From: Faecalicatena contorta
Lineage (GTDB): Bacteria; Bacillota; Clostridia; Lachnospirales; Lachnospiraceae
Direction: 5' to 3'
DNA length: 64,000 bases
NCBI RefSeq assembly: GCF_003149105.1
Contig: NZ_QGDS01000002.1
Coordinates: forward strand, 62,001-126,000
Positions 17,593-25,896 of the stretch are shown in pieces; positions within the stretch are counted from its first letter, which is position 1; each line of letters begins with the position of its first letter. Under the pieces are notes generated by a model. It was not told where the DNA came from. It saw only the letters and a list, made by a program, of their open reading frames with translations, and searched no databases. The translations under genes were made by a program, and so were the position numbers.

Positions 17593-18093
17593 ATGAAAAT
17601 GGTGAGGTGGCTTGACAAGCACCTGGAGGAAGTACTTCTTTTAGTAATGTTGTGTGCAATGGTAGTCATTATGGGTGTTCAGATAACAGCGAGGTATGTA
17701 TTTTCTTCTTCTTTGTCATGGTCGGAGGAAATTACAAGGTTTTTATTTATTTGTTCCGGATTTTTGAGTGCCAGTTTCTGTGTCAAAAAAAGCGCATCTG
17801 TAAAGATTGATCAGTTAGTGCAGCTGCTGCCGGGCAAGGGAGTCCATATTTTACGTCTGGTCAGTTATACAATTGAGTTAGTATTTTTTTCCTATCTGAT
17901 TCCGTTTGCATGGGAATACATGATGTCGGGAGTGAAAAGCGGACAGCTAAGCCCGGCATGCGGTATTCCTATGTATCTGATTCAGTCTGCAGCTGTTATA
18001 AGTTTTGCACTGTGTGTGATCAGGCTGATTCAGAAGTGGATAGAAAGAGTCCAGATTATTACGGGAAAGAGAGTGGAACTCAGGGAGGATTAA
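17593..18093 (+). CDS. dctQ: TRAP transporter small membrane subunit (DctQ)
   Basis: Small membrane subunit of about 166 residues with four hydrophobic helices (near 13-35, 47-65, 87-107, 127-147) and the family segment LSWSEEITRFLF. DctQ joins the large permease to form a sodium-driven carrier that takes solute from DctP. The start has gggaggt upstream. The dctM start lies 1 nt past the stop, so the genes are translated together. Confidence 0.9.
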   Translation: MKMVRWLDKHLEEVLLLVMLCAMVVIMGVQITARYVFSSSLSWSEEITRFLFICSGFLSASFCVKKSASVKIDQLVQLLPGKGVHILRLVSYTIELVFFSYLIPFAWEYMMSGVKSGQLSPACGIPMYLIQSAAVISFALCVIRLIQKWIERVQIITGKRVELRED

Positions 18094-18094
18094 A

Positions 18095-19384
18095 ATGTCA
18101 TCAGTAGTTGTACTAATTTTATTTTTTATCTGTTTATTAATAGCAATTCCGATTTCTATTTCCCTCGGAATTGTTTCTGTATTACCGGGGGCTTTCGACC
18201 CGTCCTTTACGGCAAGTGCTTCTTATGTTGTACGTTCTATGTTCGGAGGATTGGATAGTTTCCCTCTTTTGGCAGTTCCGATGTTTATTTTGTCCGGAAT
18301 TATAATGGCAAGAGGAGGTATTTCTAAACGACTATTTGATCTTTTTGCATATTTCATCGGGAAAAAAACTGCAGGACTTCCCTGCGCAGTTGTTGTTACC
18401 TGCCTGTTTTATGGAGCTATTTCAGGTTCTGGTATTGCTACGGTAGCAGCGGTAGGGAGTATGACGATTCCGCTTTTAGTAAACCTTGGGTATGATAAGC
18501 AGTTTTGCACGGCTCTGGTAGCAGTAGCTGGAAGTTTAGGTGTTATCATTCCACCGAGTATTCCGTTTATCATGTATGGAATGGCATCCGGGGTATCCGT
18601 TAGTGACATTTTTATTGCAGGAATCATTCCGGGTATTCTGATTGGTGCTTTGCTGATGGTATATGCTATATACTTCTGTAAAAAAAATGGAGAAGACAAA
18701 GAGAAGATTAATAAAGAGATAGACGGGCTTCGCGAGAAAGGACTTTGGAAAGTATTTAGAAGCAGTTTTTTTGCATTATTGTCTCCAGTCATCATTTTGG
18801 GATGTATTTATTCTGGGATTGCATCGCCTACGGAAGCGGCAGTTATCTCCGTAGTGTATTCTCTGATTGTAAGCCTGCTAATATACAAATCTCTAAAGTT
18901 CAATGAAGTTTATCCTATTTTCTCTGAGGCAGTACGTACATATGCACCTATTCTCTTTATTTTGGCATCATCTATCGCATTTTCCAGAGTACTGACATTA
19001 ATGCAGGTACCGCAAACCATTAGTGCATGGATTCTGGATAACTTTTCCAACAAAATTGTAATTCTGCTTGTGGTGAATCTTTTTCTGCTCCTGGTAGGAA
19101 TGATTATGGATACTACACCGGCTATATTAATACTGACGCCGATTCTTCTGCCGATTATGACAGGAGTCGGTGTGGATCCGATTCATTTTGGCGTTGTAAT
19201 GGTAGTAAACCTGGCAATCGGCTTTGTAACTCCGCCAATCGGTGTCAATCTATTCGTGGCAAGCTCCATGACAGGCATCCCGGTAGTACAGATTGCAAAG
19301 AGGGCATTGCCGTTAATAGGATATTTTTTGGTGGCGCTGATTCTGATTATGTTTATACCTCAGCTTAGCCTGATGTTGTTATAA
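18095..19384 (+). CDS. dctM: TRAP transporter large permease (DctM)
   Basis: Large permease of 429 residues with about 12 hydrophobic helices. DctM signatures include SGSGIATVAAVGS near residues 110-122, IIPPSIPFIMYG near 150-161 and TPPIGVNLFV near 379-388. It forms the ion-coupled translocation path of a TRAP carrier. It follows dctQ directly and precedes dctP by 15 nt. Confidence 0.95.
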   Translation: MSSVVVLILFFICLLIAIPISISLGIVSVLPGAFDPSFTASASYVVRSMFGGLDSFPLLAVPMFILSGIIMARGGISKRLFDLFAYFIGKKTAGLPCAVVVTCLFYGAISGSGIATVAAVGSMTIPLLVNLGYDKQFCTALVAVAGSLGVIIPPSIPFIMYGMASGVSVSDIFIAGIIPGILIGALLMVYAIYFCKKNGEDKEKINKEIDGLREKGLWKVFRSSFFALLSPVIILGCIYSGIASPTEAAVISVVYSLIVSLLIYKSLKFNEVYPIFSEAVRTYAPILFILASSIAFSRVLTLMQVPQTISAWILDNFSNKIVILLVVNLFLLLVGMIMDTTPAILILTPILLPIMTGVGVDPIHFGVVMVVNLAIGFVTPPIGVNLFVASSMTGIPVVQIAKRALPLIGYFLVALILIMFIPQLSLMLL

Positions 19385-19399
19385 TGGGAGGATGCAGTG

Positions 19400-20428
19400 A
19401 TGAAGAAAATAAGTAGTATAATAATCGTAGCAGCGCTTCTTGCTGTCAGCATATCAGTGGCAGGTCTTGGTTCGGCGGCATCTGACAATAAAGGGGCAAA
19501 AGACGGGGAGCAGAGGTATGCGTGGCCCCTTGCCACAAGCAGTACAGAAGATACAATTACCCATGTGTTTGCACAGACTTTTGCTGAGGAGGTAGCTCAA
19601 TTAAGTGACGGCGAAATGAAAATTCAGGTATATCCACAGAGTACACTTGGAGGTGACAGAGAACTTTTGGAGAGCTGTAAGGACGGAGACATACCTTTTG
19701 TACTCCAGTCACCGGCACCACAGGTAAGCTTTATGCCGCAGTTATGTGTGTTTGATATGCCCTGCGTATTCCAGGATATTCAGACAGCAAGAGATACAGT
19801 TGATAATCCGAAGTTCCAGAAAATTATCAAGGGGATTTATAAGGATGCCGGGTACCAGCTCCTTGGAACTGCGGACCAGTGTTTCCGTGTTATGACTTCT
19901 CAAAAGCTGTTTACAGGATTTGACAGCTTTAAAAGCCAAAAAATACGTACCATGGAAAACCCTTTCCATATTCAGTTTTGGAAAGCGCTGGGAGCGAATC
20001 CAACACCAATGACGTTTAGCGAGGTGTATATCGGGCTTCAGCAGGGAACCATTGATGCTCAGGAGAATGCATATGAACTGTTGGTAAGCGCAAAGCTTTA
20101 CGAGCAGCAAAAATATGTCATAGAAACGAACGCAGTACCAGATTATACAACTCTGATTGTCAGCGATGAATTTTACCAGGGGCTTTCTGAAAAGCAGCAG
20201 AAAGTTATACGCGATGCTGCGCAAAATGCACAGGATAAAGCCCGCCAATCAGCAAATGACCGTCGTGAACAACGTAAAAAGGAACTGCAGAAGGAAGGTA
20301 TGGAAATCATTGAATTAGATGATTCAGTCTGGAAAGAAATGCAGGATGTCTGCAAGCCGGTATATGAAAGTATCCGAAAGCGGGCGGGAGAAGAGTTAGT
20401 AGATTTATATATGGGAAAAGAAAAATAG
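19400..20428 (+). CDS. dctP: TRAP transporter solute-binding protein (DctP)
   Basis: Exported binding protein of about 342 residues. The signal helix (about residues 4-27) lacks a lipobox Cys, so it may stay attached as a membrane anchor. Core segments are STLGGDRELLE, the conserved Arg in SQKIRTMENP that grips a carboxylate in this family, and GTIDAQEN. The start at 19400 has gggagga 7 nt upstream. Together with dctQM it should import an organic acid. The position in a quinate/shikimate-type island makes a hydroxylated cyclohexane or cyclohexene carboxylate a fair guess. Confidence 0.92.
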   Translation: MKKISSIIIVAALLAVSISVAGLGSAASDNKGAKDGEQRYAWPLATSSTEDTITHVFAQTFAEEVAQLSDGEMKIQVYPQSTLGGDRELLESCKDGDIPFVLQSPAPQVSFMPQLCVFDMPCVFQDIQTARDTVDNPKFQKIIKGIYKDAGYQLLGTADQCFRVMTSQKLFTGFDSFKSQKIRTMENPFHIQFWKALGANPTPMTFSEVYIGLQQGTIDAQENAYELLVSAKLYEQQKYVIETNAVPDYTTLIVSDEFYQGLSEKQQKVIRDAAQNAQDKARQSANDRREQRKKELQKEGMEIIELDDSVWKEMQDVCKPVYESIRKRAGEELVDLYMGKEK

Positions 20429-20436
20429 AAATTACA

Positions 20437-20480
20437 AAGGCCCGAAGATTACTGCTGCGGCAGCAATTCTCGGGCTTTTA
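20437..20480 (+). terminator. Terminator after the TRAP operon
   Basis: Imperfect hairpin aaggcccga... / ...tcgggctttt enclosing ctgctg and cagca, ending in cttttatg. Confidence 0.75.
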
Positions 20481-20524
20481 TGTCATTAAGAAACCACAGG
20501 TGTATCTGGTATGGGATTATAATG

Positions 20525-21412
20525 CTAAATACCTGCATGAGTTTCTACATAATTTTTAAAATCGGTTACGGCCGGTGTCTGATATACGTCTTTTAATACA
20601 GCCATATATAAGATTCTTTCCCAGACAGGATGAAGAATTTCAATAATTTTAACTGGCATATGGCTGAGAATTTCCATATCAGGTACAACAGCAATTCCAA
20701 ATCCTGCACCAACAAGCCCGGCTACGGCATGGTCCTCTTCCAATGTATAGGCATATTCTGGTATATGGCCGCATTTTTCGTACAAATGGTCAATGATAGG
20801 ACGCAAACCACTGAGGGTGGAAAATCCAATATGAGAAAAGTCCAGTGTTTCTTCTAAAGAGATTGCTGATTGTTCTGCGAGGACATGGTTTTCCGGTACA
20901 ATAAGTACAAACTTCTGCTTAGCCACGGGAGTAAATTCTATGGAGGATTCATGAGCGACTTTTGAGCAGAAAGCAATATCATAGCGGCGGTCTTTAAGAC
21001 CTTTTATAATATCGGGAGTGAGCCCTGTGGAACTGTGAAATTGAAAATCAATATGTTTGGATGTTTTTGTTTCCAAAAATCCACGTACAAGATTGGGTAC
21101 AACGGATGTGCTTAAGGTGCGCAGTAATGCAATGTCAATGAGGCCTTCCCCGGTTGCGGTCTTCTGTAATTTGTTAACACTAGAATCGAGCACCTGAAGT
21201 GCATGTTCTACATCGTTTAAAAAGGCCTGGCCGCATTTGGTCAATACTACGTTACGTCCGCTTTTTTCAAATAATCTCACACCCAGTTCTTTCTCCAGTG
21301 AAGAGATGGCATGACTCAGACTTGGCTGTGTAATGGACAGAATGTCGGCGGCATTTGTGTAATGTTCCAGATGAGCCAGAGTTGCAAAATATCTTAGATG
21401 ATATAAATTCAT
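20525..21412 (-). CDS. LysR-family transcriptional regulator 3
   Basis: Protein of 295 residues: N-terminal HTH with ITQPSLSHAISSLEKE near 27-42, then the effector-binding domain. The start at 21412 has agagga upstream; the longer frame starting at 21472 would run through the operator. It is closest to LysR 1. It faces the TRAP operon end to end and marks the right edge of the island. Its own promoter seems to be TTTGCC-N18-TATACA, overlapped by a variant of the LysR box, so it probably represses itself. Confidence 0.92.
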   Translation of the reverse strand: MNLYHLRYFATLAHLEHYTNAADILSITQPSLSHAISSLEKELGVRLFEKSGRNVVLTKCGQAFLNDVEHALQVLDSSVNKLQKTATGEGLIDIALLRTLSTSVVPNLVRGFLETKTSKHIDFQFHSSTGLTPDIIKGLKDRRYDIAFCSKVAHESSIEFTPVAKQKFVLIVPENHVLAEQSAISLEETLDFSHIGFSTLSGLRPIIDHLYEKCGHIPEYAYTLEEDHAVAGLVGAGFGIAVVPDMEILSHMPVKIIEILHPVWERILYMAVLKDVYQTPAVTDFKNYVETHAGI

Positions 21413-21464
21413 AATACTCGTCCTCTTTTGGGCTACATAAGTTGTATATATTTTAACATGAACT

Positions 21465-21479
21465 ACAGGCAAAAGCTAT
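21465..21479. promoter_or_regulatory. LysR-type operator box, variant
   Basis: ACAGGCAAAAGCTAT keeps the right half AAAAGCTAT of box 2, with a weaker left half. It covers the presumed -35 of LysR 3. No TATAAT lies 45 nt away on either side, so activation from this site is not supported. Confidence 0.5.
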
Positions 21480-21532
21480 GATAACTTTGTCAGTCTTTCA
21501 ATTCAGGTTTGCTGCTGCATTCTAATGCAGGA

Positions 21533-21562
21533 TTGCTTTTTGTCTCTGCAATATGGTATACT
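21533..21562 (+). promoter_or_regulatory. mscL promoter
   Basis: TTGCTT, 18-nt spacer, TATACT with the extended -10 bases TGG, 24 nt before the mscL start. Confidence 0.6.
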
Positions 21563-21586
21563 GAAAAAAATCAGGGAGGTGCAGAA

Positions 21587-22003
21587 ATGAAAAAATTTAT
21601 GGAAGAATTCAAAGCATTTATAAGCCGGGGAAATGTAATGGATATGGCAGTTGGTATTATCATCGGCGGTGCATTTACCAGTATTGTATCATCCCTGGTA
21701 GAAGATATTATTAATCCAGTTCTGGGGTTGTTTGGCGGCATGAATCTGGATAAGATAAGTGTAAAATTATTTGGGGAAGTAACGTTGAACTATGGCAAAT
21801 TTATTGCATCAATTATCAACTTCCTGCTGATGTCTTTTGTGCTTTTCCTGATAATAAGAACTGTGAATAAAGCAGCATCCAGGATGGCGGTAAAACAGGA
21901 AGAAGAGGAAAAGATAACAACAAAGACATGTCCGTTTTGTAAAACTGAGATTGCAGTCGATGCTTCCAGGTGTCCCCATTGTACTTCTATGTTAGTAGAG
22001 TAA
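21587..22003 (+). CDS. mscL: Large-conductance mechanosensitive channel MscL with C-terminal zinc ribbon
   Basis: Membrane channel of 138 residues that opens on osmotic downshock. The N-terminal amphipathic helix and pore helix have the MscL segment FISRGNVMDMAVGIIIGGAF near residues 11-30. A second helix lies near 68-88. The cytoplasmic C-terminus carries CPFCKTEI and CPHCTSML, a CxxC...CxxC zinc-ribbon that replaces the usual charged helical bundle. The start has gggaggt upstream. The extra metal-binding tail is the unusual feature; its role is not known. Confidence 0.95.
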   Translation: MKKFMEEFKAFISRGNVMDMAVGIIIGGAFTSIVSSLVEDIINPVLGLFGGMNLDKISVKLFGEVTLNYGKFIASIINFLLMSFVLFLIIRTVNKAASRMAVKQEEEEKITTKTCPFCKTEIAVDASRCPHCTSMLVE

Positions 22004-22004
22004 G

Positions 22005-22043
22005 AAAACCGTGATGTTGGAAATCTTTCCAAATCACGGTTTT
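22005..22043. terminator. Bidirectional terminator between mscL and the P-type ATPase
   Basis: Stem aaaaccgtgat / atcacggtttt, one bulged base, then ttgga...tccaa. Four A on one side and four T on the other let it end both convergent genes. Confidence 0.88.
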
Positions 22044-22050
22044 AAAGTGC

Positions 22051-24582
22051 TTATTTTTCCATCCTTATTTTCACTTTCCAAACGAGTTTTACTGCTTCAT
22101 ACCAAAGTACTGATGCTGCGGACAGCATAAAAGCAGTTAGTATCTGATGTGCAGACAAGGGAGCCAGTTTTAAGATTTCGTTAAGCGGAGAATATAAAAT
22201 AATAATAAGCCCCAGGAGCGTGAAGATATTGACTGCCCACATGACATGATCCTTCGCAATCTTCTTGATAGTGGTAAAAATATAGTCATGGTCAGAACTG
22301 TTTACCTGCACTAAGAATAGATTTGCCAGCATGATTACTGCAAGCCCCATGGAACGTCCGGCTGGTGCATGATTTGGACTGCCTGCCAAGGTGGTATAAT
22401 ATGCCCCAAAAGATGCGGCAAAAATGGCTCCGCCCTGCAGGATACTTTTAAGTATGAGCCCGGCATCCAACAATTTCTTTTTGGGATTCCTTGGCTTCCG
22501 CCGCATAATATCACTTTCTGGGGGCTGCCGTTCCAGCACAATGGAGCAGGTGGGATCGATAATCAGCTCCAGCAGTACTACATGAAGCGGCAGCAGCAAC
22601 AGGCAGCCTGGTGCAATGCCGAGGAAGGGAGCCAGCAGGGATGCTGCGGCAATGGGAATATGAATGGCGAATACATATCCTACAGCCTTGCGGATGTTAT
22701 CAAAAATTCGCCGTCCGTCCTTTATCGTATCTACGATAGTTGAAAAATTATCATCCATCAAAATCAAGTCAGCTGCTTCCCGGGCAGCTTCACATCCCCG
22801 CCCGCCCATAGAAATGCCAATGTCTGCATATTTCAGAGCAGATGCGTCATTTACGCCGTCACCGGTCATAGCCACAATCTCTCCGTTATCTTTAAAAGCT
22901 TTGACAATACGTGTTTTGTGTTCAGGTAATACCCTGGAGAAAATGCTCACTGTTTTGACTTTTTCCCGCAGTTCTGCATCGTCCATGTTTTCCAGCATAT
23001 TTCCTGTGATGATACTATCATAGCTCTGCATACCAATTTGTTTTGCGATTGCTGCTGCCGTAATTCCATTATCTCCTGTAATCATTACAGTACGGATTCC
23101 AGCTCCAGCGCAGGATTCAATATCTTTTTTAACAGATTTCCGGGGTGGATCGGCCAGCCCGACAAAGCCGTTAAGTGTAAGCTCACATTCAGTTATTACG
23201 TCCGGGATGCCGGATTTATCTTTTGGCTTTGCTGATGCAATTGCAATCACACGAAGCCCCTGAGCACTCATCTCCTGAACACGGCTTTCTGCCTGCAAAA
23301 ACTCCGGGCTGCTTAGATTGCAGAGCGGAAGTATACTTTCAGGGGAACCTTTGGCGGCAATTATAATTTCATTATCGTGATACCAGATGTGTCCCATCAT
23401 TTTAAGCTCATTGGTGAAGGTATATTCGTTCAGAAGCTCTCCTTTGAACAGATGGGTTTCCGGAATTCCTTCTTTTTCACAGTAACTAAGCATCGCCTTT
23501 TCCATGGGGTCATACGCGTCGGTTTCACAGGCAAGCCCCATCATATGTACAAGGCTGCTCTTATCATGATGTGCCGCCCAAACTTCCTGTACCACCATTT
23601 GATTCATAGTGATAGTTCCGGTTTTATCCACACATAATACAGATACTGCACCCAGCGTTTCCACACTTGGCAGATGGCGCACAAGGGATTTTTTCTTCGC
23701 CAGCCGCCATGCTCCCATAGACAAAAATACAGTGAGGATCACGGGGAACTCCTCTGGTATGGTAGCCATAGCAAGAGCAATACCGGAAAGAATGCTTTCT
23801 GTCAACCTGTCACTAAAGGTGTGGCCGGGAATGTTCCGCCATGTCACAATTCCAACCAATACAAACAATGCGGCAGCTATAATCACACAGGTTCTTACAA
23901 GACTGCGGGTTTGTTTTTGAAGCGGAGTCGTTTTCTTAGGCGCTTCTGCAACCATAGCACCTATTTTCCCATATTCCGTGGCTGCTCCGATTTTATCAAT
24001 CAAGACTGCGGCCATACCCTGGGTTACCAGGGTTCCTGCATAGCAGTAGTCCTTGCGCCAATAATCGTCAGACAGTGTGGTTTCCTCCTCCTCCGTTTTC
24101 CAGACGCCCTGGGCCTCGCCGGTCAGGGAAGATTCATCCACGCAAAGGTCATTTTGCCGTATCACAATGCCATCTGCGGGAATTTTAACTCCTTCCTGAA
24201 TCAGCATTACATCCCCGGGCACCAGCTCTAAGGCTAAAATAGAGGTTTCTTTACCATCCCTTATAACCCGGACATGCGGAGTAAAGAGTTGTTTAAGAGA
24301 GTTTAGGGTTTTGTCAGTTTTCCATTCCTGTACCACTTCAATACCAATAATCCCAACAACAAAAACCAACATAATCAGTCCGTCACGTGGTTTGCCGAGA
24401 ACAAAATAGATAACGGCGGCAGCCATTAACAGAAGAAACATAGGTTCAGAAAGAACATGCAGAATTTTGGAAAGGAAATTTTCCTTCTTCCGGGGTACAA
24501 GTTCGTTTGGACCAAATCTGTCATGGCGTTTTCTTGCTTCCACTGTAGTAAGTCCCATGCTGATTGTGTACTCGTTTTTCAC
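22051..24582 (-). CDS. P-type metal cation ATPase under NiCo riboswitch control
   Basis: Membrane ATPase of about 843 residues with the P2-like layout. TGEAQGVW marks the actuator loop, the phosphorylated Asp is in DKTGTIT near residue 319, TGDNG and TGDGVNDASALK form the hinge, and about 10 membrane helices are present. The M4 motif is PEEFP rather than the PEGLP of classic calcium pumps. The start is GTG at 24582, set by aaggaggt 7 nt upstream. An apparent longer frame to 24825 runs through the riboswitch and is not real. The leader riboswitch points to export of Ni, Co or Fe(II) ions rather than calcium. It ends convergently with mscL. Confidence 0.9.
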   Translation of the reverse strand: MKNEYTISMGLTTVEARKRHDRFGPNELVPRKKENFLSKILHVLSEPMFLLLMAAAVIYFVLGKPRDGLIMLVFVVGIIGIEVVQEWKTDKTLNSLKQLFTPHVRVIRDGKETSILALELVPGDVMLIQEGVKIPADGIVIRQNDLCVDESSLTGEAQGVWKTEEEETTLSDDYWRKDYCYAGTLVTQGMAAVLIDKIGAATEYGKIGAMVAEAPKKTTPLQKQTRSLVRTCVIIAAALFVLVGIVTWRNIPGHTFSDRLTESILSGIALAMATIPEEFPVILTVFLSMGAWRLAKKKSLVRHLPSVETLGAVSVLCVDKTGTITMNQMVVQEVWAAHHDKSSLVHMMGLACETDAYDPMEKAMLSYCEKEGIPETHLFKGELLNEYTFTNELKMMGHIWYHDNEIIIAAKGSPESILPLCNLSSPEFLQAESRVQEMSAQGLRVIAIASAKPKDKSGIPDVITECELTLNGFVGLADPPRKSVKKDIESCAGAGIRTVMITGDNGITAAAIAKQIGMQSYDSIITGNMLENMDDAELREKVKTVSIFSRVLPEHKTRIVKAFKDNGEIVAMTGDGVNDASALKYADIGISMGGRGCEAAREAADLILMDDNFSTIVDTIKDGRRIFDNIRKAVGYVFAIHIPIAAASLLAPFLGIAPGCLLLLPLHVVLLELIIDPTCSIVLERQPPESDIMRRKPRNPKKKLLDAGLILKSILQGGAIFAASFGAYYTTLAGSPNHAPAGRSMGLAVIMLANLFLVQVNSSDHDYIFTTIKKIAKDHVMWAVNIFTLLGLIIILYSPLNEILKLAPLSAHQILTAFMLSAASVLWYEAVKLVWKVKIRMEK

Positions 24583-24675
24583 AAGTGCTACCTCCTTGAA
24601 AGATAAATCCCATGCACAAGTTGTCATGCAGCGCTGTTCAGGCATAGAGGAAATGCAGTTTTTACCACATAAAAA

Positions 24676-24710
24676 CGCATCAGCGGAACAGCAACTGTCC
24701 CACAGATGCG
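24676..24710 (-). terminator. Riboswitch expression platform (intrinsic terminator)
   Basis: Minus strand: CGCATC, bulge T, GTGGGACAG, loop TTG, CTGTTCCGC, bulge T, GATGCG, then TTTTT. All 15 pairs form, including G-T pairs. The left arm is the last part of the aptamer (P4 and P1 3' strands), so the metal-bound aptamer and the terminator exclude each other. Confidence 0.85.
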
Positions 24711-24779
24711 CTATAAAATCATCTGCTGCCGCAATGCGGCCCGGCCACTCAAATCCCGGGGATTTGCGCCTGTTCAGTT
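24693..24779 (-). ncRNA. NiCo (czcD) riboswitch aptamer
   Basis: An 87-nt four-way junction on the minus strand, read 24779 to 24693. P1 is AACUG/CAGUU. P2 is CAAAUCC/GGAUUUG with loop CCG. P3 is GCCGC/GCGGC with loop AUU. P4 is CAGAUG/CAUCUG. The junction carries the family marks GAACAGGC, GGCCGGGC, GCAGCAGAUGA and GUGGGACAG. It lies about 110 nt before a metal P-type ATPase gene. A -10-like TATAAT is present on the minus strand at 24843-24848. The family was described as binding Ni(II)/Co(II), and later work reported an Fe(II) response; metal binding stops the terminator and turns expression on. Confidence 0.9.
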
Positions 24780-24928
24780 TGTACTGTTGACCCTCACCGG
24801 AAAAACCCGCCGAGGTGCAGTGCAAAGAGTCTCAATTACTACATTATATGCCGGATGCTAAGTTAATGTGACTTCTATTGGAAGCTGCGGTAAATGCACA
24901 GAAGAAGACTCCCTTGTTCAGAGAGGGA

Positions 24929-25303
24929 TTAACTGATTCTGTTTATTGACCACACAATGCCGCGGCCAAGGCTGCATATGTTCTTGTGCTTGTGGAAAAT
25001 GTCAAAGTAAGGATTATCGGAAGTTACCCCCTGTGCCATATCCTGATTTTCTTCTTCAAGGTTGGCTATGTCCTGCTTTAACTGCTGTTCTTTTTCTCAA
25101 ACTCTTTTTTCATGCGGTGGTATTCCTCGCGGATTATATCGCTGTTTTTCCAATCCACATAAAGCCCTGTACTGATTCTCCAAATCTTTTCAAGCTCCTG
25201 TTTCCGCAGCTTGATAGAAGCGGTCAGACGTTTTGAAACGGTTCGGGGGGCGGGCGCATTGTTTATGTCGTCTATAAGCTCTGCCGCCACAACAACGGTT
25301 TTT
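24929..25303 (-). pseudogene. C-terminal relic of a large serine recombinase
   Basis: Minus-strand remains of the coiled-coil C-terminal part of a TndX-like serine recombinase. The frame from 25290 reads ELIDDINNA, then LYVDWKNSDIIREEYHRMK, a typical recombinase segment. It hits a stop after EFEKK because one A is missing from an A run near 25088. The next frame continues with EQQLKQDIANLEEENQDMA, NPYFDIFHKHKNICSLGRG and ends at 24929. The catalytic N-terminal domain is gone. It abuts the stop of the GNAT gene. Confidence 0.7.
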
Positions 25304-25885
25304 TTATTTACCGTAAGGTGGAAGTTTTTTATCAGTTATATCAATATAGTCCGCATTTGTCATACCATACAAATAGTAATCACAATAGGTATTTACCATT
25401 TTTCCCTCACGAATATGTCCCTCGCGCTTAAAACCTGTCTTTTCAAGTGTTCTATAAGAAGCGGTATTGAGAATATGCACATCAGACCATAGCCGTTGCA
25501 GCTCTGTTTTTTCAAAGCAGAAAATAACCACTTGTGCCAATGCTTCTGCCATAAAACCGTTTTCTTGATAATCTGATGAAAGCCGGAATGCCACTTTTGC
25601 CATGCGGTCATTTTCAATCAGATATACCCATATCTCACCAATCACTTGATTATCCGCTTTGTGAATAATGCCCCAATGAAAACTTTTTGTGGGTTTCTCC
25701 TTTTTCTGAAATAGGAGTTCTGGATTTAAGTCACTTTTTCCGGGGCGTTTCCCCCAATATTGATATAGGGAATTATCGCTTAACCATTTTTTTAAATCGG
25801 AAACATCAGATGACTTTAACATCCGTAAAATAAGCTTTTCCGTTTCGAGAATAGGTTTTTTATAGACATAGTCTTGTAAACCCAT
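25304..25885 (-). CDS. GNAT acetyltransferase, RimJ/RimL-like
   Basis: Acetyl-CoA-dependent N-acetyltransferase of about 193 residues. The N-terminal ILETEKLILRML is typical of RimJ/L-type members. The acetyl-CoA loop is near QENGFMAEALAQV (residues 120-132), and the C-terminal strand pair contains NTASYRTLEKTGFKREG. The start at 25885 has ggggggaac upstream. The target (ribosomal protein, antibiotic or metabolite) is unknown. It is the first gene on the left of the decayed mobile element and lies 11 nt after the TrmO-like gene, so both are likely cotranscribed. Confidence 0.85.
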   Translation of the reverse strand: MGLQDYVYKKPILETEKLILRMLKSSDVSDLKKWLSDNSLYQYWGKRPGKSDLNPELLFQKKEKPTKSFHWGIIHKADNQVIGEIWVYLIENDRMAKVAFRLSSDYQENGFMAEALAQVVIFCFEKTELQRLWSDVHILNTASYRTLEKTGFKREGHIREGKMVNTYCDYYLYGMTNADYIDITDKKLPPYGK

Positions 25886-25896
25886 AAAGTTCCCCC

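Noticed and set aside
23674-24231. 185-codon frame opposite the P-type ATPase
   Set aside because: Mirror of a conserved coding region, no family features and no start signal.
24583-24825. N-terminal extension of the P-type ATPase frame by 81 codons
   Set aside because: It runs through the NiCo riboswitch and its terminator. A GTG at 24582 has an ideal ribosome site.
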